Positions 25,967 through 35,730 of a DNA stretch of 44,143 nt are shown piece by piece. The DNA is from Collimonas sp. OK607 (GTDB taxonomy: Bacteria > Pseudomonadota > Gammaproteobacteria > Burkholderiales > Burkholderiaceae_D). A program made the position numbers and the translations under genes. Position 1 is the stretch's first letter. Every line of letters starts with the position of its first letter. The stretch lies in contig NZ_FOKF01000039.1 in assembly GCF_900111995.1 (NCBI RefSeq), forward strand, positions 1 to 44,143. The letters run 5' to 3'. Under the pieces are notes generated by a model. That model saw only the letters and a program-made list of their open reading frames with translations, did not search any database and was not told the origin of the DNA.

Positions 25967-26643
25967 TGCGCGTCGAATAAATTCAGGATTGGCCAGCCGT
26001 TCGCGCTTGCGTGCGCTTTCAACAAGGCGTTGGGGTTGGTGGCAACAGGGTCGGTGACCAGCAGCATCAACGGCAGGTCGTTGTGCGAATCGCTATAGAA
26101 ATAACTGCGCGGGAAGCTGGCCAGCGTCATGTCCATGGTGGCCAGCCAGGCATGGGTATGGGTGACTTTGCCGGGACCGTAAGTCGGCGTGTCTGCCAGC
26201 TTGCCGGTAATCTCGCCGTCACCGGTGGTTTCCGGGTCCGAGGCGATCAGGAAATCGACACCCAGCGCCTTGGCGATCGGCTCGGTCACGAAGCTGTTGG
26301 TGGCCGTTACTATCGCTACCAGGTCGCCGGCATCCTGATGTTTTTGCAGCAAGGCGCGCGCAGCCGGGGTAATTTGCGGCTCGATCACTTGCTTCATGAA
26401 TTGTTCATGCCAGGCATCGAGCTGCTTGCGTGGAAATTTCGACAATGTGCCGAACGCGAATTCCAGGTATTTGACCGGATCCAGCGTACCTGCCTGGTAT
26501 TGGGCAAACCACTCGGCATTGCTCTTTTCAAAAGCGTCCGGATCTACCGCGCCGATGCGTACCAGGAACTGCCCCCATTCATAGTCGGAGTCAACGGGCA
26601 GCAGCGTGTGGTCAAGGTCAAATAGAGCCAGGTTCATGGTCAT
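25963..26643 (-). CDS. HAD-IB family phosphatase
   Basis: A 226-residue HAD-superfamily hydrolase of the IB (SerB-like) branch. Motif I is LALFDLDHTLLP (nucleophile Asp), motif II VTATNSF, and motif IV YSDSHNDLPLM. The helical cap sits between motifs I and II. Substrate is not clear; related proteins dephosphorylate phosphoserine or lipid/glycerol phosphates. Overlap ATGA with hda upstream and with pcnB downstream shows coupling. A second ATG (M3) is possible. Confidence 0.9.
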   Translation of the reverse strand: MTMNLALFDLDHTLLPVDSDYEWGQFLVRIGAVDPDAFEKSNAEWFAQYQAGTLDPVKYLEFAFGTLSKFPRKQLDAWHEQFMKQVIEPQITPAARALLQKHQDAGDLVAIVTATNSFVTEPIAKALGVDFLIASDPETTGDGEITGKLADTPTYGPGKVTHTHAWLATMDMTLASFPRSYFYSDSHNDLPLMLLVTDPVATNPNALLKAHASANGWPILNLFDAQ

Positions 26644-27335
26644 TGTTTATCTTCGGATTCGAGTTGCAACAAGCTGCGTAGCAAAGGCAGCGTTATGGGG
26701 CGCTGGGTCTCCAGCGAATAGCGGTCCAGCTCGTCCAGCATGGCCGATAAAGACCGCATATCGCGCCGGAAATGCGTAATCAGGTAGGGTAACACGCCGC
26801 TCGACAGATGCAGGCCGCGCACCTGCGCCGCATGCGTCAGGGCGGCGATTTTTTCTTGATCGCTCAAACCGTGTAACTGATAGATCAGGCCCCAGCCGAG
26901 GCGCGTCCGCAGGTCTTCGCGTACGCTCAGTTCGGACGGCGGCAGCTCGCCGCTGGTGATCAGCCAGCCGCCATGCTCGCGAATCTGGTTGAACAGGTTA
27001 AAAGCTTCGATCTGGTCGTCGGCCGATAATTTATCGCAGTCGTCAATCAGGTAACCTGGTACATCCGGCGAGAAATTGAACGCCTCGGCGTCGTCGTTGG
27101 GACCGTGGATCAAGCGTGCATTGGTGCTGCTGGCCAGTGCCTGCAGCACATGGCTTTTGCCAGCGCCGGCCTGGCCCCAAAGGTATACAAAACGGTCGCC
27201 TGGTGCGGTGAGGGATTTTGTCGAAGGCGCGACCAGACGCTGCAAGAACTGTAAGGCTTCTTGGTTCTGCCCGACCACGAAAGTGGCCAGGGTCTGCGGC
27301 TCATCCGCAGTAATGTCCAGCGTTAGCTGCCTCAT
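26640..27335 (-). CDS. hda: DnaA regulatory inactivator Hda
   Basis: Hda, bound to the DNA sliding clamp, stimulates ATP hydrolysis by DnaA after initiation and so prevents re-initiation. The 231-residue protein starts MRQLTLDI, matching the QL[SP]L-type clamp-binding motif of Hda. Walker A is GQAGAGKS (K60), the Walker B-like stretch is YLIDDCDKL, and DLRTRLGWGLIYQL is the sensor/box VII region. It is a DnaA-like AAA+ without domain IV, so not DnaA. It heads the hda-HAD-pcnB-folK run, 115 bases after the AI-2E permease gene. That gap has a short palindrome, ggagcaatgttgctcc, at 27373-27388. Confidence 0.93.
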   Translation of the reverse strand: MRQLTLDITADEPQTLATFVVGQNQEALQFLQRLVAPSTKSLTAPGDRFVYLWGQAGAGKSHVLQALASSTNARLIHGPNDDAEAFNFSPDVPGYLIDDCDKLSADDQIEAFNLFNQIREHGGWLITSGELPPSELSVREDLRTRLGWGLIYQLHGLSDQEKIAALTHAAQVRGLHLSSGVLPYLITHFRRDMRSLSAMLDELDRYSLETQRPITLPLLRSLLQLESEDKQ

Positions 27336-27450
27336 TCTTGTTTCTTCACTATTACTATTACTTAATCAATTGGGGAGCAATGTTGCTCCAGATTTCTTGT
27401 TTCTTTAGCCGGTTACTGGCGGGGCAAGGAGCAACCGCTACTTATCTATT

Positions 27451-28533
27451 CTATGTATTATAAAAACTGCTTTTCAAGTAATGCGCGCGGACATGTTTGA
27501 CCACCACCGACATGATCGCTGAACATGGCAGCGCCAGCAGTATCCCGACGAAGCCGAATAACTGGCCAAAGGCCATCAACGCGAAAATCACGACCAGTGG
27601 ATGCAGGCCGATGCGCTCGCCTACCAGGCGCGGCGTCAGGATAAAACTTTCGAGTACCTGGCCGATGCCATAAACGATAGCGACCGCAATCAATCCATGC
27701 CAGCCACTAAACTGCAACATCGCGGCGATCAACGCCAGCGCCAATCCAAGGCCGAAACCGACATAGGGGATGAATACCAGCAAACCGGTAATAATGCCCA
27801 CCGGCAACGCCACATCGAACCCGGCAATTGCCAGCCCGGTCGAATAATAAATCGCCAGAACCAACATTACCAGCAATTGGCCGCGTAAATACTGCGCCAG
27901 CAGGCTATCTACCTCTTGCGTCATGTTGCCGGTCTTGCCTTGCCAGCGGCGCGGCACCAGCCGGCTCGCGCGCGCGACGATCGAATGCCAGTCCTGCAGC
28001 AGGTAAAACAGTACCACCGGCACCAGCAGCAGCGTGGCCAGCCAGCCCAGCACCGCCGTGCCGCCAACCTTGACCGAGGCTAGTACCGAAGTCCAGATTT
28101 CATCGCCGCTGGTCGACAGCTGCTTGGTCAGCATCTCTTTGATGCCGGTGCCGTCCAGCCGTACATTGATGCCGAAATCCTGCAAATGCGGGCCGATGAA
28201 ACCATCCAGCTTGTTGAGGAAGTTCGGAATCTGGTCTTGCAGCAAAGGAAATTCTTTGCGCAAAACCGGAATCACGATCAGGATCACCGCCAGGATCGCG
28301 AACACCAGCAGCAGTATCACGATCAGCACCGCCAGTGCGCGCGGAAACGGATATTTGCCGATGCGTCTGCGCGACAGCCAGTCGACCCCCGGATTAAGTG
28401 CATAGGCGAGGATGGCGGAGGCGATGAAAGGCGTCAGGATCGGCCCCAACGCGACCATTAATGCCACAATCAGTAGCCCAATTCCTAGCCACAAAGCCGT
28501 TTGTTTTTGTTCGTCGGTAAAAGAAAATGGCAT
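27451..28533 (-). CDS. AI-2E/PerM family inner-membrane protein
   Basis: A 360-residue membrane protein with about eight helices in the AI-2E family pattern: a pair near 15-45, one near 68-92, a soluble segment (95-155), then further helices, with LESFILTPRLVGERIGLHPL near the C-terminus. Family members are proposed exporters or permeases; TqsA affects AI-2, but most have unknown substrates. It lies upstream of hda in the order purM (divergent) - perM-like - hda typical of betaproteobacteria. No Shine-Dalgarno is evident before the ATG at 28533. Confidence 0.88.
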   Translation of the reverse strand: MPFSFTDEQKQTALWLGIGLLIVALMVALGPILTPFIASAILAYALNPGVDWLSRRRIGKYPFPRALAVLIVILLLVFAILAVILIVIPVLRKEFPLLQDQIPNFLNKLDGFIGPHLQDFGINVRLDGTGIKEMLTKQLSTSGDEIWTSVLASVKVGGTAVLGWLATLLLVPVVLFYLLQDWHSIVARASRLVPRRWQGKTGNMTQEVDSLLAQYLRGQLLVMLVLAIYYSTGLAIAGFDVALPVGIITGLLVFIPYVGFGLGLALALIAAMLQFSGWHGLIAVAIVYGIGQVLESFILTPRLVGERIGLHPLVVIFALMAFGQLFGFVGILLALPCSAIMSVVVKHVRAHYLKSSFYNT

Positions 28534-28621
28534 GGAATCGAAAGTTTGATGGATCGGTTTGATAAAATACCGCTTTTACCGCGCAATAACCTGGCCGAAA
28601 CCAAGCGATTGATAAGCTAAA

Positions 28622-28676
28622 AAACAAGACAAAACCCTGGGAAAAGCTGTATTTCCCGCTGTTTTACCTCTTGTTT
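28622..28676. promoter_or_regulatory. Nested three-part hairpin in the purM / permease divergent region
   Basis: Three stacked arm pairs share one axis: aaacaaga (28622-28629) with tcttgttt (28669-28676), aaaac (28631-28635) with gtttt (28661-28665), and gggaaa (28639-28644) with tttccc (28652-28657). The 264-base gap (28534-28797) holds divergent promoters for the permease and purM. In RNA from either strand this would fold strongly, as a leader or attenuator. No known riboswitch is recognised. Confidence 0.45.
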
Positions 28677-28797
28677 GGCTGTTTTTGGCCGGTTATTTGA
28701 TCTGATTTACAACACTTGGTACAACTAAGTACAGTGATGCAAATCCGATGCGTGGCCGAATTTCTCCTATTTTACCGCCTCTGCCGCCAATCACATC

Positions 28798-29850
28798 ATG
28801 ACTTCCACTTCAAACGTTTCCAACGTGCCACTCTCTTATCGTGACGCCGGTGTCGATATCGACGCTGGCGACGCCCTGGTCGAGGCAATCAAGCCGTTCG
28901 CCAAACGCACCATGCGTGAGGGCGTGATGGGCGGCATCGGCGGTTTCGGCGCCTTGTTCGAGATCAGCAAGAAATTCAAGGAGCCGGTACTGGTCTCCGG
29001 TACCGACGGCGTCGGCACCAAGCTGAAGCTGGCATTCCTCCTCAAACGCCACGACACGGTCGGCATCGACCTGGTTGCAATGAGCGTCAACGACATCCTG
29101 GTGCAAGGCGCCGAGCCGTTGTTTTTCCTCGATTACTTCGCTTGCGGCAAACTCGATGTACCGAGCGCCACCGATGTCATCAAGGGCATCGCCAAAGGTT
29201 GCGAGCTGGCAGGTTGCGCACTGATCGGCGGCGAAACCGCTGAAATGCCGAGCATGTATCCGGATGGCGAATACGACCTGGCCGGGTTCGCGGTCGGTGC
29301 GGTTGAGAAATCCAAGCTGATCGACGGCACCAAGATCGTGCCGGGCGATGTAGTGCTGGGCCTGGCATCGTCGGGCGCGCATTCCAACGGCTATTCGCTG
29401 GTGCGCAAGATCATTGAAGTTGCCAAGCCTGACCTGGATGCCGATTTCCACGGCCGCAAGCTGGCCGACGTGCTGATGGAACCTACCCGCATTTACGTCA
29501 AGCCATTGCTGGCGCTGATGGCGTCGATGGAGGTCAAGGGCATGGTGCATATTACCGGCGGCGGCCTGGTGGAAAACATTCCACGCGTGCTGCAAGACAA
29601 CCTGACTGCAGTATTGGACAGCACCAGCTGGACCATGCCACCACTGTTCACCTGGCTGCAACAGCACGGCCAGGTTGCCGACGCGGAAATGCATCGGGTC
29701 TTCAACTGCGGCATCGGCATGACAGTCATCGTCGCCAAGGAAAACGCCGACGCCGCGATGGCGCAATTGCAAGCTGCAGGGGAAACTGTTAGCCGGATTG
29801 GTGAGATTCGTGCGCGTGCCGAGGGTGAGGCGCAGACTATCGTAGTCTGA
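28798..29850 (+). CDS. purM: Phosphoribosylformylglycinamidine cyclo-ligase (AIR synthetase)
   Basis: PurM closes the imidazole ring in purine synthesis using ATP. The 350-residue protein has the family blocks [76 protein letters not shown] and [10 protein letters not shown]. Length matches the family. The ATG at 28798 lacks a clear Shine-Dalgarno. It is divergent from the AI-2E family gene and ends with a strong terminator. No PurR-like operator is evident upstream. Confidence 0.97.
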   Translation: MTSTSNVSNVPLSYRDAGVDIDAGDALVEAIKPFAKRTMREGVMGGIGGFGALFEISKKFKEPVLVSGTDGVGTKLKLAFLLKRHDTVGIDLVAMSVNDILVQGAEPLFFLDYFACGKLDVPSATDVIKGIAKGCELAGCALIGGETAEMPSMYPDGEYDLAGFAVGAVEKSKLIDGTKIVPGDVVLGLASSGAHSNGYSLVRKIIEVAKPDLDADFHGRKLADVLMEPTRIYVKPLLALMASMEVKGMVHITGGGLVENIPRVLQDNLTAVLDSTSWTMPPLFTWLQQHGQVADAEMHRVFNCGIGMTVIVAKENADAAMAQLQAAGETVSRIGEIRARAEGEAQTIVV

Positions 29851-29891
29851 TCTTTGCCCGACATCCACCATAGCGTGGAATAAAAAAGACG

Positions 29892-29930
29892 AAAAAAAGA
29901 CGACCAATTTACCGGTCGTCTTTTTTTTTG
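29892..29930 (+). terminator. Terminator after purM, also facing the carbonic anhydrase gene
   Basis: agacgacc (29898-29905) pairs with ggtcgtct (29914-29921), extended by A/T pairing, and is followed by T9. The A-run before the stem makes it usable on the minus strand too, where the carbonic anhydrase gene ends at 29963. Confidence 0.92.
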
Positions 29931-29962
29931 CTTAATGATTGCAGGTGATTGCAGTGAAGATT

Positions 29963-30631
29963 TTAATCTTCGTAACGCTTCAGACTTGCCGCCATGCCCT
30001 TGTCCAGGTCGGACATACAGCTGACAGTGACTTCCAGATCGCGTAACAAGCCGTCCCGCACGCTATACACCCAGCTATGAATGGTCAGGGGCTGGCCGCG
30101 GTCCCAGGCATCCTGGACGATTGTGGTGCGGCAGATGTTGGCGACCTGTTCCATGGAGTTGAGCTCGCACAGACGATCATGGCGTACGCTTTCCGGCAAC
30201 ACGTCACCGAGATAGCGCTCATGCTTCTGATGCACGTCCTCGACATAACGCAGCCAGTTATCGGCCAGTCCGACGCGGCGCTTGGTCAGTGCCGCATGCA
30301 CGCCGGAGCAGCCGTAATGGCCAACCACGAATACGTGTTTTACCTTCAGTACATCCACCGCAAACTGCAATACCGACAAACAGTTCAAATCGCTATGCGC
30401 AACCACGTTGGCGATATTGCGGTGAACGAATAACTCACCCGGCAGCAAGCCCAGCAATTCATTTGCCGGCACCCTGCTGTCGGAACACCCAATCCAGAAA
30501 TACTCTGGCGCCTGCTGTGACGCCAGTACTTTAAAAAAATCCGGATCGCGGGCGGTCATACCAGCCGCCCACTCACGGTTTCTCTGGAAAAGATCTTCTC
30601 GGGTCAGGGATTGCTTGTTGTTTGCTGTCAT
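29963..30631 (-). CDS. can: Beta-carbonic anhydrase
   Basis: A 222-residue beta-class enzyme interconverting CO2 and bicarbonate in the cytoplasm. Zinc ligands C49, H105 and C108 are visible in GCSDSRVPAN and VGHYGCSG, with D51 and R53 as the conserved dyad. The layout matches E. coli Can. It stands alone between purM (convergent, terminator between) and the chalcone-isomerase-like gene upstream on the same strand. Confidence 0.95.
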   Translation of the reverse strand: MTANNKQSLTREDLFQRNREWAAGMTARDPDFFKVLASQQAPEYFWIGCSDSRVPANELLGLLPGELFVHRNIANVVAHSDLNCLSVLQFAVDVLKVKHVFVVGHYGCSGVHAALTKRRVGLADNWLRYVEDVHQKHERYLGDVLPESVRHDRLCELNSMEQVANICRTTIVQDAWDRGQPLTIHSWVYSVRDGLLRDLEVTVSCMSDLDKGMAASLKRYED

Positions 30632-30776
30632 CGGTTTCTATTCAATAAAGTTCCATCTACATGTTATTTGTACAATACATGCAAGACATCCTAGGCCTTA
30701 TTTTATAGAAACTTGGCAAATCCCATCGGCTTTTATCCTCTTTTTGGCCGATAGTCGCTATTCCCTTCGGCCTTAC

Positions 30777-31376
30777 CTATCCCGGCTGACCTAACAAGGA
30801 GAGTTTCAATTTGCTGTCGGCAGGCTTTTCACCCAGCCAGATTTTCAGTAAAGAATTATAAAAAATCTGATCTGGCAAAGTCTCGGACACCGGTTTGCCG
30901 TTGAAGTGAATTTGCGTACCGACTCCTGGAATCCAGTCGGTCGTCAACACGTCTCCCTTTTTCAGCTCTGGGATCGAAGCAAACAATTCACCAAATTTCA
31001 GCAACTGGTTGATGATCTTCGATTTGTCTGCTTTATCCACATTGTTTTGGATGCCCGCCATGAAAGCGCGACTGAAGTCTTCACTGCTGACATCGCGCAA
31101 CATGACCAGCTCGATACGCCGTGCTCCAGGGGCAGCCAGCACGTCCGGCACAGTGGTTTTTTTATCAGCTAAATACAATGCGGCGGTATAGACTTTAAAG
31201 ATGACTTTATAGCGGATCCCGGCGCCGTTGAGCTTCAAGTCCTGATTGCCGACTTTGGCTGTTTCGTCGATCTTGACGCCGCCTACATCCAGCGCAAATG
31301 CGCTCTGCGCCAACACCAGTGCGGAAAATACGCAGGCACAAGCCCCTGCACGCTTCAAACGAGCAACTACTTTCAT
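30777..31376 (-). CDS. Exported chalcone-isomerase-like protein
   Basis: A 199-residue protein with a signal peptide (MKVVARLKRAGACACVFSAL, cut near SAFA) and a chalcone-isomerase-like domain (LNGAGIRYKVIFKVYTAALYL, IELVMLRDVSSEDFSRAF, GVGTQIHFNGK). In bacteria this domain is found in periplasmic proteins of unknown role; true chalcone isomerase activity is not implied. The start at 31376 is fixed by GGGGGAG just before it and by the signal peptide; the frame runs further to 31514. It lies 145 bases before the carbonic anhydrase gene. Confidence 0.88.
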   Translation of the reverse strand: MKVVARLKRAGACACVFSALVLAQSAFALDVGGVKIDETAKVGNQDLKLNGAGIRYKVIFKVYTAALYLADKKTTVPDVLAAPGARRIELVMLRDVSSEDFSRAFMAGIQNNVDKADKSKIINQLLKFGELFASIPELKKGDVLTTDWIPGVGTQIHFNGKPVSETLPDQIFYNSLLKIWLGEKPADSKLKLSLLGQPG

Positions 31377-31549
31377 GTCTCCCCCTATGGTTTGTATATG
31401 GTGGGTTTGTGCTGATCGCAAATAAAAGAACGATCGTTTTATTATTGCACTATACAGAATAGAGAGCAGAACAAAATTATGCAACAAGGAATTTGTTAAC
31501 CGTTGCCAGAGCATCGGCTAAAGCAACGAAGGCAATGAAGGCAAAATGC

Positions 31550-31587
31550 AAAAAAAAAGCCGCCAACCTTACGCGGTTGGCGGCTTT
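31550..31587 (-). terminator. Terminator after dnaJ
   Basis: A 13-bp perfect stem, aaagccgccaacc (31556-31568) with ggttggcggcttt (31575-31587), with loop ttacgc, is followed on the minus strand by a run of T. It lies 24 bases past the dnaJ stop. Confidence 0.93.
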
Positions 31588-31610
31588 CATGCGGTTCAGA
31601 GCAGGCGTAT

Positions 31611-32738
31611 TTACTCGAAGAACTCTTTTACCTTGTCTTTCCAGGATTTGCTCTGCGGGCTGTGTTTGGCGCCGCCTTCGCTGGTCAGTTGTTCGAACTC
31701 TTGCAGCAATTCTTTCTGCCTGTCGCTCAGCTTGACCGGCGTTTCCACCACGACGTGGCAGAACAAATCGCCGGCATAGCCAGAGCGTACGCCCTTGATG
31801 CCTTTGCTGCGCAGACGGAAGGTCTTGCCTGACTGAGTGCCGTCTGGAATCGTGAAGGACGCTTTACCGTTCAATGTCGGTACTTCGATTTCACCGCCCA
31901 AGGCAGCTTTGGCAAACGAGATCGGCATTTCGCAATGGAGATCGTCGCCTTCGCGCTGGAATACCGCGTGCGGCTTGATGTGGATTTCCACATACAGGTC
32001 GCCGGTCGGGCCGCCGTTCATGCCTGGCTCGCCGTTGCCGGAAGAGCGTATCCGCATGCCGTCGTCGATACCGGAAGGGATCTTCACTTCCAGTGTCTTG
32101 TTGCGCTTGATACGGCCGGCGCCGGCGCAGGATGTGCATGGCTCAGGAATGATCTTGCCGTTGCCGTGGCATTTCGGGCAAGTCTGCTGGATGCTGAAAA
32201 AGCCTTGCTGCATCCTGACCTGGCCGTGACCGCCGCAAGTCGGGCAGGTGATCGGTTCCGTACCGGGTTTGGCTCCGCTGCCGTGGCAGGGTTCGCACTC
32301 ATCCCAGCTAGGCACGCGGATCGTGGTGTCGAAGCCGTGTGCCGCTTGTTCCAGCGTAATTTCGAGGTTATAGCGCAAATCGGCGCCGCGATACACTTGC
32401 GGGCCAGCGCCACGACCGCCGCGGCCACCGCCGCCGCCGAAAATATCGCCGAAGATATCGCCAAATGCATCGGCGAAACCGCCGCCACCGCCACCGCCGC
32501 CACCCATGTTAGGGTCGACGCCGGCATGGCCATAGCGATCATAGGCTTCGCGCTTTTGCGGATCGGTCAGCATCTCGTAGGCTTCTTTCGCCTCTTTGAA
32601 TTTGTCTTCCGCACCTTTGCTATCCGGATTACGGTCCGGATGATGTTTCATTGCGAGTTTGCGATATGCCTTCTTGATTTCATCATCAGAAGCATTTTTT
32701 GCAACACCCAGAATTTCGTAAAAATCACGCTTCGCCAT
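31611..32738 (-). CDS. dnaJ: Chaperone DnaJ (Hsp40)
   Basis: DnaJ delivers unfolded proteins to DnaK and stimulates its ATPase. The 375-residue protein has a J domain (1-70, with [10 protein letters not shown]), a Gly-rich segment with two Gly runs around [14 protein letters not shown], and four zinc repeats ([32 protein letters not shown]). Then come the C-terminal substrate-binding domains. The start at 32738 ([12 protein letters not shown]) is the family start; the frame extends 25 codons further. It lies 132 bases after dnaK, with a stable hairpin in the gap. Confidence 0.98.
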   Translation of the reverse strand: MAKRDFYEILGVAKNASDDEIKKAYRKLAMKHHPDRNPDSKGAEDKFKEAKEAYEMLTDPQKREAYDRYGHAGVDPNMGGGGGGGGGFADAFGDIFGDIFGGGGGRGGRGAGPQVYRGADLRYNLEITLEQAAHGFDTTIRVPSWDECEPCHGSGAKPGTEPITCPTCGGHGQVRMQQGFFSIQQTCPKCHGNGKIIPEPCTSCAGAGRIKRNKTLEVKIPSGIDDGMRIRSSGNGEPGMNGGPTGDLYVEIHIKPHAVFQREGDDLHCEMPISFAKAALGGEIEVPTLNGKASFTIPDGTQSGKTFRLRSKGIKGVRSGYAGDLFCHVVVETPVKLSDRQKELLQEFEQLTSEGGAKHSPQSKSWKDKVKEFFE

Positions 32739-32812
32739 CTTTTCTATACCCTGTTGTTTAAGCGAAAACGCCGAACAGTGCTGCAACAGCATCTGCCCGG
32801 CGATTCCTCGCA

Positions 32813-32856
32813 CTGGTTTACCGATTCAAATTGCAAATTGAAGACCGGCAAACCAG
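32813..32856 (-). ncRNA. Intercistronic hairpin between dnaK and dnaJ
   Basis: On the minus strand ctggtttgccggt pairs with atcggtaaaccag: 13 bp with two G-U pairs, around an AT-rich loop of about 18 bases. It begins about 15 bases past the dnaK stop. There is no T-run, so it would not be a full terminator. It may stabilise the dnaK message or reduce read-through to dnaJ. Confidence 0.45.
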
Positions 32857-32870
32857 CGCTGACGAAGATC

Positions 32871-34805
32871 TTACTTGTCTTTCACTTCCTTGAAGTCGGC
32901 GTCAACTACGTCGTCCTCTTTCGGCTTGGCTTCTGCACCGGCAGCACCGGCTTCGGTACCACCTGCTGCAGCTTGCTGCGCCTGCATGTCGGCATACATC
33001 TTTTCACCGAGCTTTTGCGCGGCAGTGGTCAGGGCGGCTGTCTTATTATCGATGGCGGCCTTGTCGCTGCCCTTCAATGCTTCTTCCAGTTCCTTGATCG
33101 CCGCTTCGATGCTTGCCTTCTCGCCGGCTTCCAGCTTGTCGCCGTATTCGGTCAGCGATTTCTTGGTCGAATGGACCAGTGCATCGCCTTGGTTATGCGC
33201 TTCAGCCAATCCCTTCAGGCGCTTGTCTTCTTCGGCATTCGCCTCGGCGTCGCGCACCATTTTCTGGATTTCTTCTTCGGTCAGGCCGGAGTTAGCCTTG
33301 ATCGTGATCTTGTTTTCCTTGCCGGTTGCCTTATCCTTGGCGCCCACGTGCAAAATGCCGTTGGCGTCGATGTCGAAGGTAACTTCGATCTGCGGCGTGC
33401 CGCGCGATGCTGGCGGGATCCCTTCCAGATTGAATTCGCCCAAGCCCTTGTTGCCGGCAGCCATCTCACGCTCACCTTGGAAAACCTTGATGGTCACGGC
33501 CGGCTGATTATCGTCGGCGGTCGAGAACACCTGGCTGAACTTGGTCGGGATAGTAGTGTTCTTTTGAATCATCTTGGTCATCACGCCGCCCATGGTTTCA
33601 ATACCCAGGGACAATGGAGTCACGTCCAGCAGCAGCAAGTCCTTGCGGTCGCCCGACAAGACCGAACCCTGGATCGCAGCGCCAGCAGCGACGGCTTCAT
33701 CCGGATTAACGTCCTTGCGTGGATCCTTGCCGAAGAATTCCTTAACCTTTTCCTGCACCTTAGGCATACGGGTCATGCCGCCGACCAGGATGATGTCGTG
33801 GATGTCGGAAATCTTGACGCCGGCATCCTTGATCGCGATACGGCAAGGCTCGATAGTCTTGGCAATCAGTTCTTCCACCAGCGATTCCAGCTTGGCGCGG
33901 GTCATCTTCAGGTTCAGATGGACCGGTGCGCCGTTCGCCATGGCGATGTACGGTTCGTTGATTTCGGTCTGTTGCGAGGACGACAATTCGATCTTGGCGC
34001 GCTCAGCCGATGCCTTGATGCGTTGCAGCGCAATCGCGTCCTTGCCGAGGTCGATACCGTTGATCTTCTTGAACTCGTCCAGGATGTAATCGATGATGCG
34101 TTGGTCGAAGTCTTCGCCGCCGAGGAAAGTGTCGCCGTTAGTGGACAGCACTTCAAATTGCTTTTCGCCATCGACATCGGCGATTTCAATGATCGAAACG
34201 TCGAAAGTACCGCCGCCCAGGTCATACACGGCAATCTTGCGATCGCCTTTTTCTGCCTTGTCCAGACCGAATGCCAACGCAGCCGCTGTCGGCTCGTTGA
34301 TGATGCGCTTGACGTCCAGACCGGCGATACGGCCGGCGTCCTTGGTTGCCTGGCGTTGTGCGTCGTTAAAGTAAGCAGGCACGGTGATCACGGCTTCGGT
34401 GACTTCTTCGCCGAGGTAGTCTTCTGCCGTCTTCTTCATCTTGCGCAGCACTTCCGCAGCGATTTGCGGCGGCGCCAGTTTTTGATCGCGTACGGCAACC
34501 CATGCATCGCCGTTGTCGGCTTTGATGATCTTGTAAGGCATCAGCGCGATGTCTTTTTGTACTTCTTTTTCGTCGAACTTACGGCCGATCAGACGCTTGG
34601 TTGCGTACAGCGTGTTGGTCGGGTTAGTGACAGCCTGGCGCTTGGCTGGAGCGCCAACCAGGATTTCGCCATCTTCTTGATAAGCGATGATGGAAGGCGT
34701 GGTACGTGCGCCTTCCGAGTTTTCGATCACTTTCGGTTGACCGTTTTCGATAACCGAAACGCAAGAATTGGTGGTACCCAAATCAATGCCGATAATTTTA
34801 CCCAT
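32871..34805 (-). CDS. dnaK: Chaperone DnaK (Hsp70)
   Basis: DnaK is the ATP-driven main cytosolic folding chaperone. The 644-residue protein begins [18 protein letters not shown] and has the Hsp70 signatures [18 protein letters not shown] and [13 protein letters not shown], then the substrate domain. The tail is Ala/Gly/Glu-rich and ends [13 protein letters not shown], as is usual. It is preceded by its own sigma-32-like promoter (34853-34880) and lies 96 bases after grpE. It works with GrpE upstream and DnaJ downstream. A very long open frame on the opposite strand is a shadow. Confidence 0.99.
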   Translation of the reverse strand: MGKIIGIDLGTTNSCVSVIENGQPKVIENSEGARTTPSIIAYQEDGEILVGAPAKRQAVTNPTNTLYATKRLIGRKFDEKEVQKDIALMPYKIIKADNGDAWVAVRDQKLAPPQIAAEVLRKMKKTAEDYLGEEVTEAVITVPAYFNDAQRQATKDAGRIAGLDVKRIINEPTAAALAFGLDKAEKGDRKIAVYDLGGGTFDVSIIEIADVDGEKQFEVLSTNGDTFLGGEDFDQRIIDYILDEFKKINGIDLGKDAIALQRIKASAERAKIELSSSQQTEINEPYIAMANGAPVHLNLKMTRAKLESLVEELIAKTIEPCRIAIKDAGVKISDIHDIILVGGMTRMPKVQEKVKEFFGKDPRKDVNPDEAVAAGAAIQGSVLSGDRKDLLLLDVTPLSLGIETMGGVMTKMIQKNTTIPTKFSQVFSTADDNQPAVTIKVFQGEREMAAGNKGLGEFNLEGIPPASRGTPQIEVTFDIDANGILHVGAKDKATGKENKITIKANSGLTEEEIQKMVRDAEANAEEDKRLKGLAEAHNQGDALVHSTKKSLTEYGDKLEAGEKASIEAAIKELEEALKGSDKAAIDNKTAALTTAAQKLGEKMYADMQAQQAAAGGTEAGAAGAEAKPKEDDVVDADFKEVKDK

Positions 34806-34852
34806 GGTGTATGTCCTTTACTGAATATTTGATTAATGTTTTGATGGTCTGA

Positions 34853-34880
34853 ATATAGGGAGCAAAGCAGCGCTTTCAAG
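34853..34880 (-). promoter_or_regulatory. Sigma-32-like heat-shock promoter of dnaK
   Basis: On the minus strand CTTGAAA (34880-34874), a 13-base spacer and CCCTATAT (34860-34853) match the heat-shock consensus CTTGAAA-N13-15-CCCCATNT closely. It is about 48 bases before the dnaK ATG, between grpE and dnaK, so dnaK can be transcribed without grpE. Confidence 0.75.
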
Positions 34881-34901
34881 CACTAAAATGCGCACATTTT
34901 T

Positions 34902-35441
34902 TTATTTTGCTTGGGCCACCACGACCAGTGCAGGCCGCAACAGGCGGTCGGCAATGGTGTATCCCTTTTGCAGTACCGTCACCACGGTATTGGCATCTTG
35001 CTCAGCAGGCACGGTTGAAATTGCCTGGTGTTTCATCGGATCGAGCTTTTCACCTACTTGCGGCGAGATTTCCAGCAAACGATTTCTTTCGAAAGCTGAA
35101 GACAGCTGCTTGAGCGTCATTTCCACGCCTTCCTTGATCGACTCAATCGACGGTGTTTCGATTTTCAGGGCCATTTCAAGGTTGTCCTTGACCGGCACCA
35201 GCGCTTCGGCAAATCCCTCGATCGCAAATTTATGCGCACGTGCAATATCTTCTTGAGCGCGGCGACGAGTATTTTCTGCTTCGGCTTTGGCGCGCAAGAA
35301 CGCATCTTGCATTTCCGCGATCTTGGCTTGCGCTTCCGACAACTGGATTTCCAGCGTGGATTCAGGAATTACCGTTGCATCTTCGGCAACAGGATTTTTT
35401 TCCGTTTGCGCCTGTTCGTTCTGATTTTCCATGTGTTCCAT
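34902..35441 (-). CDS. grpE: Nucleotide exchange factor GrpE
   Basis: GrpE releases ADP from DnaK. The 179-residue protein has an acidic, Gln/Glu-rich N-terminal tail (1-30), a long coiled helix (about 30-90, with [20 protein letters not shown]) and a beta domain ending [24 protein letters not shown], the GrpE signature. GGAG eight bases before the ATG at 35441 favours that start over M4. A sigma-32-like promoter precedes it. Confidence 0.97.
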   Translation of the reverse strand: MEHMENQNEQAQTEKNPVAEDATVIPESTLEIQLSEAQAKIAEMQDAFLRAKAEAENTRRRAQEDIARAHKFAIEGFAEALVPVKDNLEMALKIETPSIESIKEGVEMTLKQLSSAFERNRLLEISPQVGEKLDPMKHQAISTVPAEQDANTVVTVLQKGYTIADRLLRPALVVVAQAK

Positions 35442-35485
35442 TCAAAAATCTCCAACAATCAATAATTTACTAAGTATAGGAAGCC

Positions 35486-35514
35486 AAATGAGGCTATACC
35501 CCTATTTTTTCAAG
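35486..35514 (-). promoter_or_regulatory. Sigma-32-like heat-shock promoter of grpE
   Basis: On the minus strand CTTGAAA (35514-35508), a 14-base spacer and CCTCATTT (35493-35486) fit the sigma-32 consensus. The grpE ATG is 45 bases downstream. No CIRCE inverted repeat is seen here. Confidence 0.75.
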
Positions 35515-35642
35515 GGTTAAATCAGGGGATAAAAACGCGCACCCGATTTTGTCCTGAGCTTCGTCCCAACCCTAATGAATAAAGGATGGCGGCAGGATCA
35601 ACGTCCGGCAACAAATTGAAACAAAATTTACCTGCCAAAGGT

Positions 35643-35671
35643 TTGCTGCAACGCGACATTGGAACTATGCT
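35643..35671 (+). promoter_or_regulatory. Possible sigma-70 promoter of the smORF
   Basis: TTGCTG (35643-35648), a 17-base spacer and TATGCT (35666-35671) give a moderate match to the -35 and -10 boxes, 60 bases before the smORF start. The surrounding 520-base gap between grpE and hemH otherwise shows no gene I can support. Confidence 0.35.
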
Positions 35672-35730
35672 GAAGGTGTGGACTCAAACAGAAAAAATTA
35701 ACCCGCAGCAACTAAAAAAAGGGGAATATC

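Noticed and set aside
27373-27388. Palindrome ggagcaatgttgctcc between the permease gene and hda as a terminator
   Set aside because: Only 7-bp arms and no T-run on the minus strand; too weak to call.
31935-34832. 965-codon open frame opposite dnaK and dnaJ
   Set aside because: Long antisense frames over dnaK are a known side effect of its codon use; the frame crosses from dnaJ through the intergenic gap and has no recognisable domain.
34806-35585. CIRCE element before dnaK or grpE
   Set aside because: No TTAGCACTC-N9-GAGTGCTAA pattern was found; sigma-32-like promoters explain the region.
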